This document shows, one piece after another, positions 23,178-24,115 of a DNA stretch of 24,115 nucleotides (position 1 is its first letter; each line of letters begins with the position of its first letter). The notes below the pieces were generated by a model that ran no database searches, had not been told where the DNA came from, and saw nothing but the letters and a program-made list of their open reading frames with translations. Both the position numbers and the translations under genes were made by a program. The stretch comes from a virus. The DNA lies in IMG/VR virus record IMGVR_UViG_3300010413_000167, positions 1 to 24,115 of that record; one strand, written 5' to 3'.

Positions 23178-23649
23178 TGCTCACCTCGGGCACGACCTTC
23201 GGGCCGAACACGTTGCCGATCGTGGGGAGCTTCGAATCAGGGGTGATGATCTTCGACCTAGAACTCGGGCTCAACCCGAACTCCGACCCGAACTGCCGGA
23301 CGAGCTCGAGGGCTTGCTTCCGCTGCGAGACGACCGGCGAGGTCTGAAGAAACCCCTTCGGCGTTTCGATCAGCCGGCCATTCTCTTTCAGGTATTCCTC
23401 GCACCAACGAAACTCAGCGACGGCAGTACAGAATGCGGCGAACAGAGGCTCGTCCACCTTCGAGAGCAGACCCATCTTCTCCATCTCGGGTCCGTACTCC
23501 CGCCAGACTGCCTTTGCCATGCGCGAGATCCAGGTCGGACGCCTCGCGATCGTGTTGCACTTGGGTTCCTTCTTGTTGATCGGTCGCTTGCCGGGGTTGC
23601 CGTCAATCAGTTTCAGCGTGGTCGGTTTCGCCTTGCGCCCGCTAGCCAT
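23170..23649 (-). CDS. terS: Terminase small subunit, P27 family
   Basis: This 159-residue protein recognises phage DNA and hands it to the large terminase. The N terminus MASGRKAKPTTLKLIDGNPG followed by KRP is the hallmark opening of the P27-type (Terminase_4) small subunit. The middle (about residues 40-100) is helical, with the WREYGPEMEKMGLL and LFAAFCTAVAEF segments typical of the family. Length is normal. The open frame extends further upstream, but that part overlaps the HNH gene in another frame and reads as low-complexity shadow, so I start at the ATG at 23649. The gene overlaps HNH by 8 nt and the large terminase by 8 nt, consistent with coupled translation of the packaging proteins. 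Confidence 0.92.
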   Translation of the reverse strand: MASGRKAKPTTLKLIDGNPGKRPINKKEPKCNTIARRPTWISRMAKAVWREYGPEMEKMGLLSKVDEPLFAAFCTAVAEFRWCEEYLKENGRLIETPKGFLQTSPVVSQRKQALELVRQFGSEFGLSPSSRSKIITPDSKLPTIGNVFGPKVVPEVSNG

Positions 23650-24040
23650 TCGCTGCCACCTTCCGGCGCCGGGAATCCTCGACGGTCTTGATCTTGTGGC
23701 AGGGACCACAGAGGCTCTGGAGATTGTCGAAGGTGTCCGGCCCGCCGTCGCGACGAGGAACGATGTGGTCGACCTCGGTCGCTGCAGTCGTGATGCCGTG
23801 AGCCCGACACACAACACAGAGGGGGTGTCTGGCGAGCACCCACCCCCGGAGATCGATCCAGTACTGAGAATGGTAGAACTTCACATCCTCGGGGTCGCGA
23901 CTGAACCGGTCGTACCTGCGCCTCGACTCCGCACGGTCCGCGATGTCGAACTCTCGGTGGGCCTTGCAATGCCGAGACTCATACTCGGCGAGACCTGGGC
24001 ACCCAGGTTGCTTGCATGGTCGGCGAGGTTTCATCGGCAT
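23642..24040 (-). CDS. HNH homing-type endonuclease, terminase-associated
   Basis: This is a 132-residue zinc-finger HNH nuclease. The HNH core runs from about residue 90 to 120: EVDHIV (H92), the Asn in TFDNLQ (N107) and CGPCHK (H115). The zinc pairs are C75/C78 (LCVVC) and C111/C114. A further Cys/His cluster at residues 9-28 (C9, C13, C25, H28) looks like a second zinc knuckle. It is the first gene of the operon and overlaps the small terminase start by 8 nt. In HK97-like phages an HNH protein in this position works with terminase in DNA packaging, so that role is inferred here rather than homing. I chose ATG at 24040 because GGGTGA lies 5 nt upstream. An in-frame GTG at 24049 and an ATG at 24034 are alternatives. 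Confidence 0.9.
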   Translation of the reverse strand: MPMKPRRPCKQPGCPGLAEYESRHCKAHREFDIADRAESRRRYDRFSRDPEDVKFYHSQYWIDLRGWVLARHPLCVVCRAHGITTAATEVDHIVPRRDGGPDTFDNLQSLCGPCHKIKTVEDSRRRKVAANG

Positions 24041-24057
24041 CAAGGTCACCCTATCTC

Positions 24058-24086
24058 AATATCTGCCATTTTGGCACCTTTGTCAA
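24058..24086 (-). promoter_or_regulatory. Candidate sigma-70-type promoter for the late operon
   Basis: Read on the minus strand there is a perfect -35 hexamer TTGACA (24086-24081), a 17-nt spacer, and a -10-like GATATT (24063-24058, four of six consensus matches). Transcription would start near 24051, only about 11 nt before the preferred HNH start, so the ribosome binding site GGGTGA would lie at the very 5' end of the transcript. The spacer is almost wholly occupied by a dyad (see the operator entry), which suggests repression by a bound protein. The boxes and spacing are seen directly. Promoter activity is inferred, and the -10 is only moderate. Confidence 0.5.
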
Positions 24087-24107
24087 AAAAACATGCCATT
24101 ACGGCAC
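24064..24107. promoter_or_regulatory. Pair of dyad operator-like repeats
   Basis: Two near-identical 14-bp elements lie in the same orientation: TGCCATTTTGGCAC at 24064-24077 and TGCCATTACGGCAC at 24094-24107 (12 of 14 bases identical). Each is an inverted repeat; the first is TGCCA-TTT-TGGCA. They are 30 bp apart start to start, about three helical turns, so they face the same side of the DNA. One fills the -35/-10 spacer of the candidate promoter. This is the expected layout of a dimeric repressor or activator binding cooperatively. The regulator is not in this window. Confidence 0.5.
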
Positions 24108-24115
24108 AAATCGCG

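Noticed and set aside
1-24115. CRISPR array, tRNA, insertion sequence, toxin-antitoxin or anti-phage defence system
   Set aside because: No regular direct repeats with spacers, no cloverleaf, no transposase and no gene of unknown role outside the structural/lysis order that would suggest a defence cargo.

Overview
The window is the late structural and lysis region of a tailed dsDNA phage or prophage (Caudoviricetes). All 30 credible genes are on the minus strand, so transcription runs from the right end to the left. A tape-measure protein, a G/GT-type frameshifted chaperone pair and the absence of a tail-sheath gene point to a long, non-contractile tail (siphovirus). The HK97-type head genes and Amidase_3 endolysin suit a bacterial host. 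Many starts have strong GGAGG-type ribosome binding sites, and GTG and TTG starts are common. A protein in the lysis region has a signal peptide and a C-terminal DGFESGNTGRW motif that I associate with exported proteins of Gram-negative bacteria. That is a hint to the host, not proof. No integrase, repressor, tRNA, CRISPR array or insertion sequence is visible.

Layout in transcription order. (1) 24115-24041: a candidate sigma-70-type promoter with a dyad operator in its spacer and a second operator copy 30 bp away. (2) 24040-17871, packaging and head: HNH endonuclease, P27-type small terminase, large terminase, a 48-residue two-TM protein, HK97-type portal, ClpP-like prohead protease, major capsid protein, a strong hairpin, and a small basic protein. 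(3) 17874-14583, neck and tail tube: gp6-like connector, head-closure protein, DUF3168-like tail-completion protein, a small beta protein, tail tube, HK97-gp10-like protein, and two tail-assembly chaperones joined by a G GGA AAC slippery site. (4) 14583-12379: TP901-type tape measure with a membrane segment. (5) 12382-3538, tail tip and baseplate: a long block of beta-rich, mostly unrecognised proteins. It includes one with six tandem 14-residue repeats, a probable tail hub split over two genes, and a small coiled-coil protein. (6) 3511-1915, lysis: a membrane-anchored coiled-coil protein, N-acetylmuramoyl-L-alanine amidase, the signal-peptide protein, and two small overlapping genes, one holin-like. 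(7) 1868 to the left edge: a small fibre-domain protein, then, after a second strong hairpin, a long receptor-binding or fibre protein that runs off the window and is built from duplicated modules.

The genes are packed almost without gaps. Most junctions are 1-8 nt overlaps (ATGA, GTGA, TGATG, TAATG), so translational coupling is likely through most of the operon. No stretch over 300 bases lacks a gene. The most original material is the operator-promoter at the right end, the repeat-built tail-tip protein, the mosaic fibre protein at the left edge, and the unusual contents of the lysis cassette.
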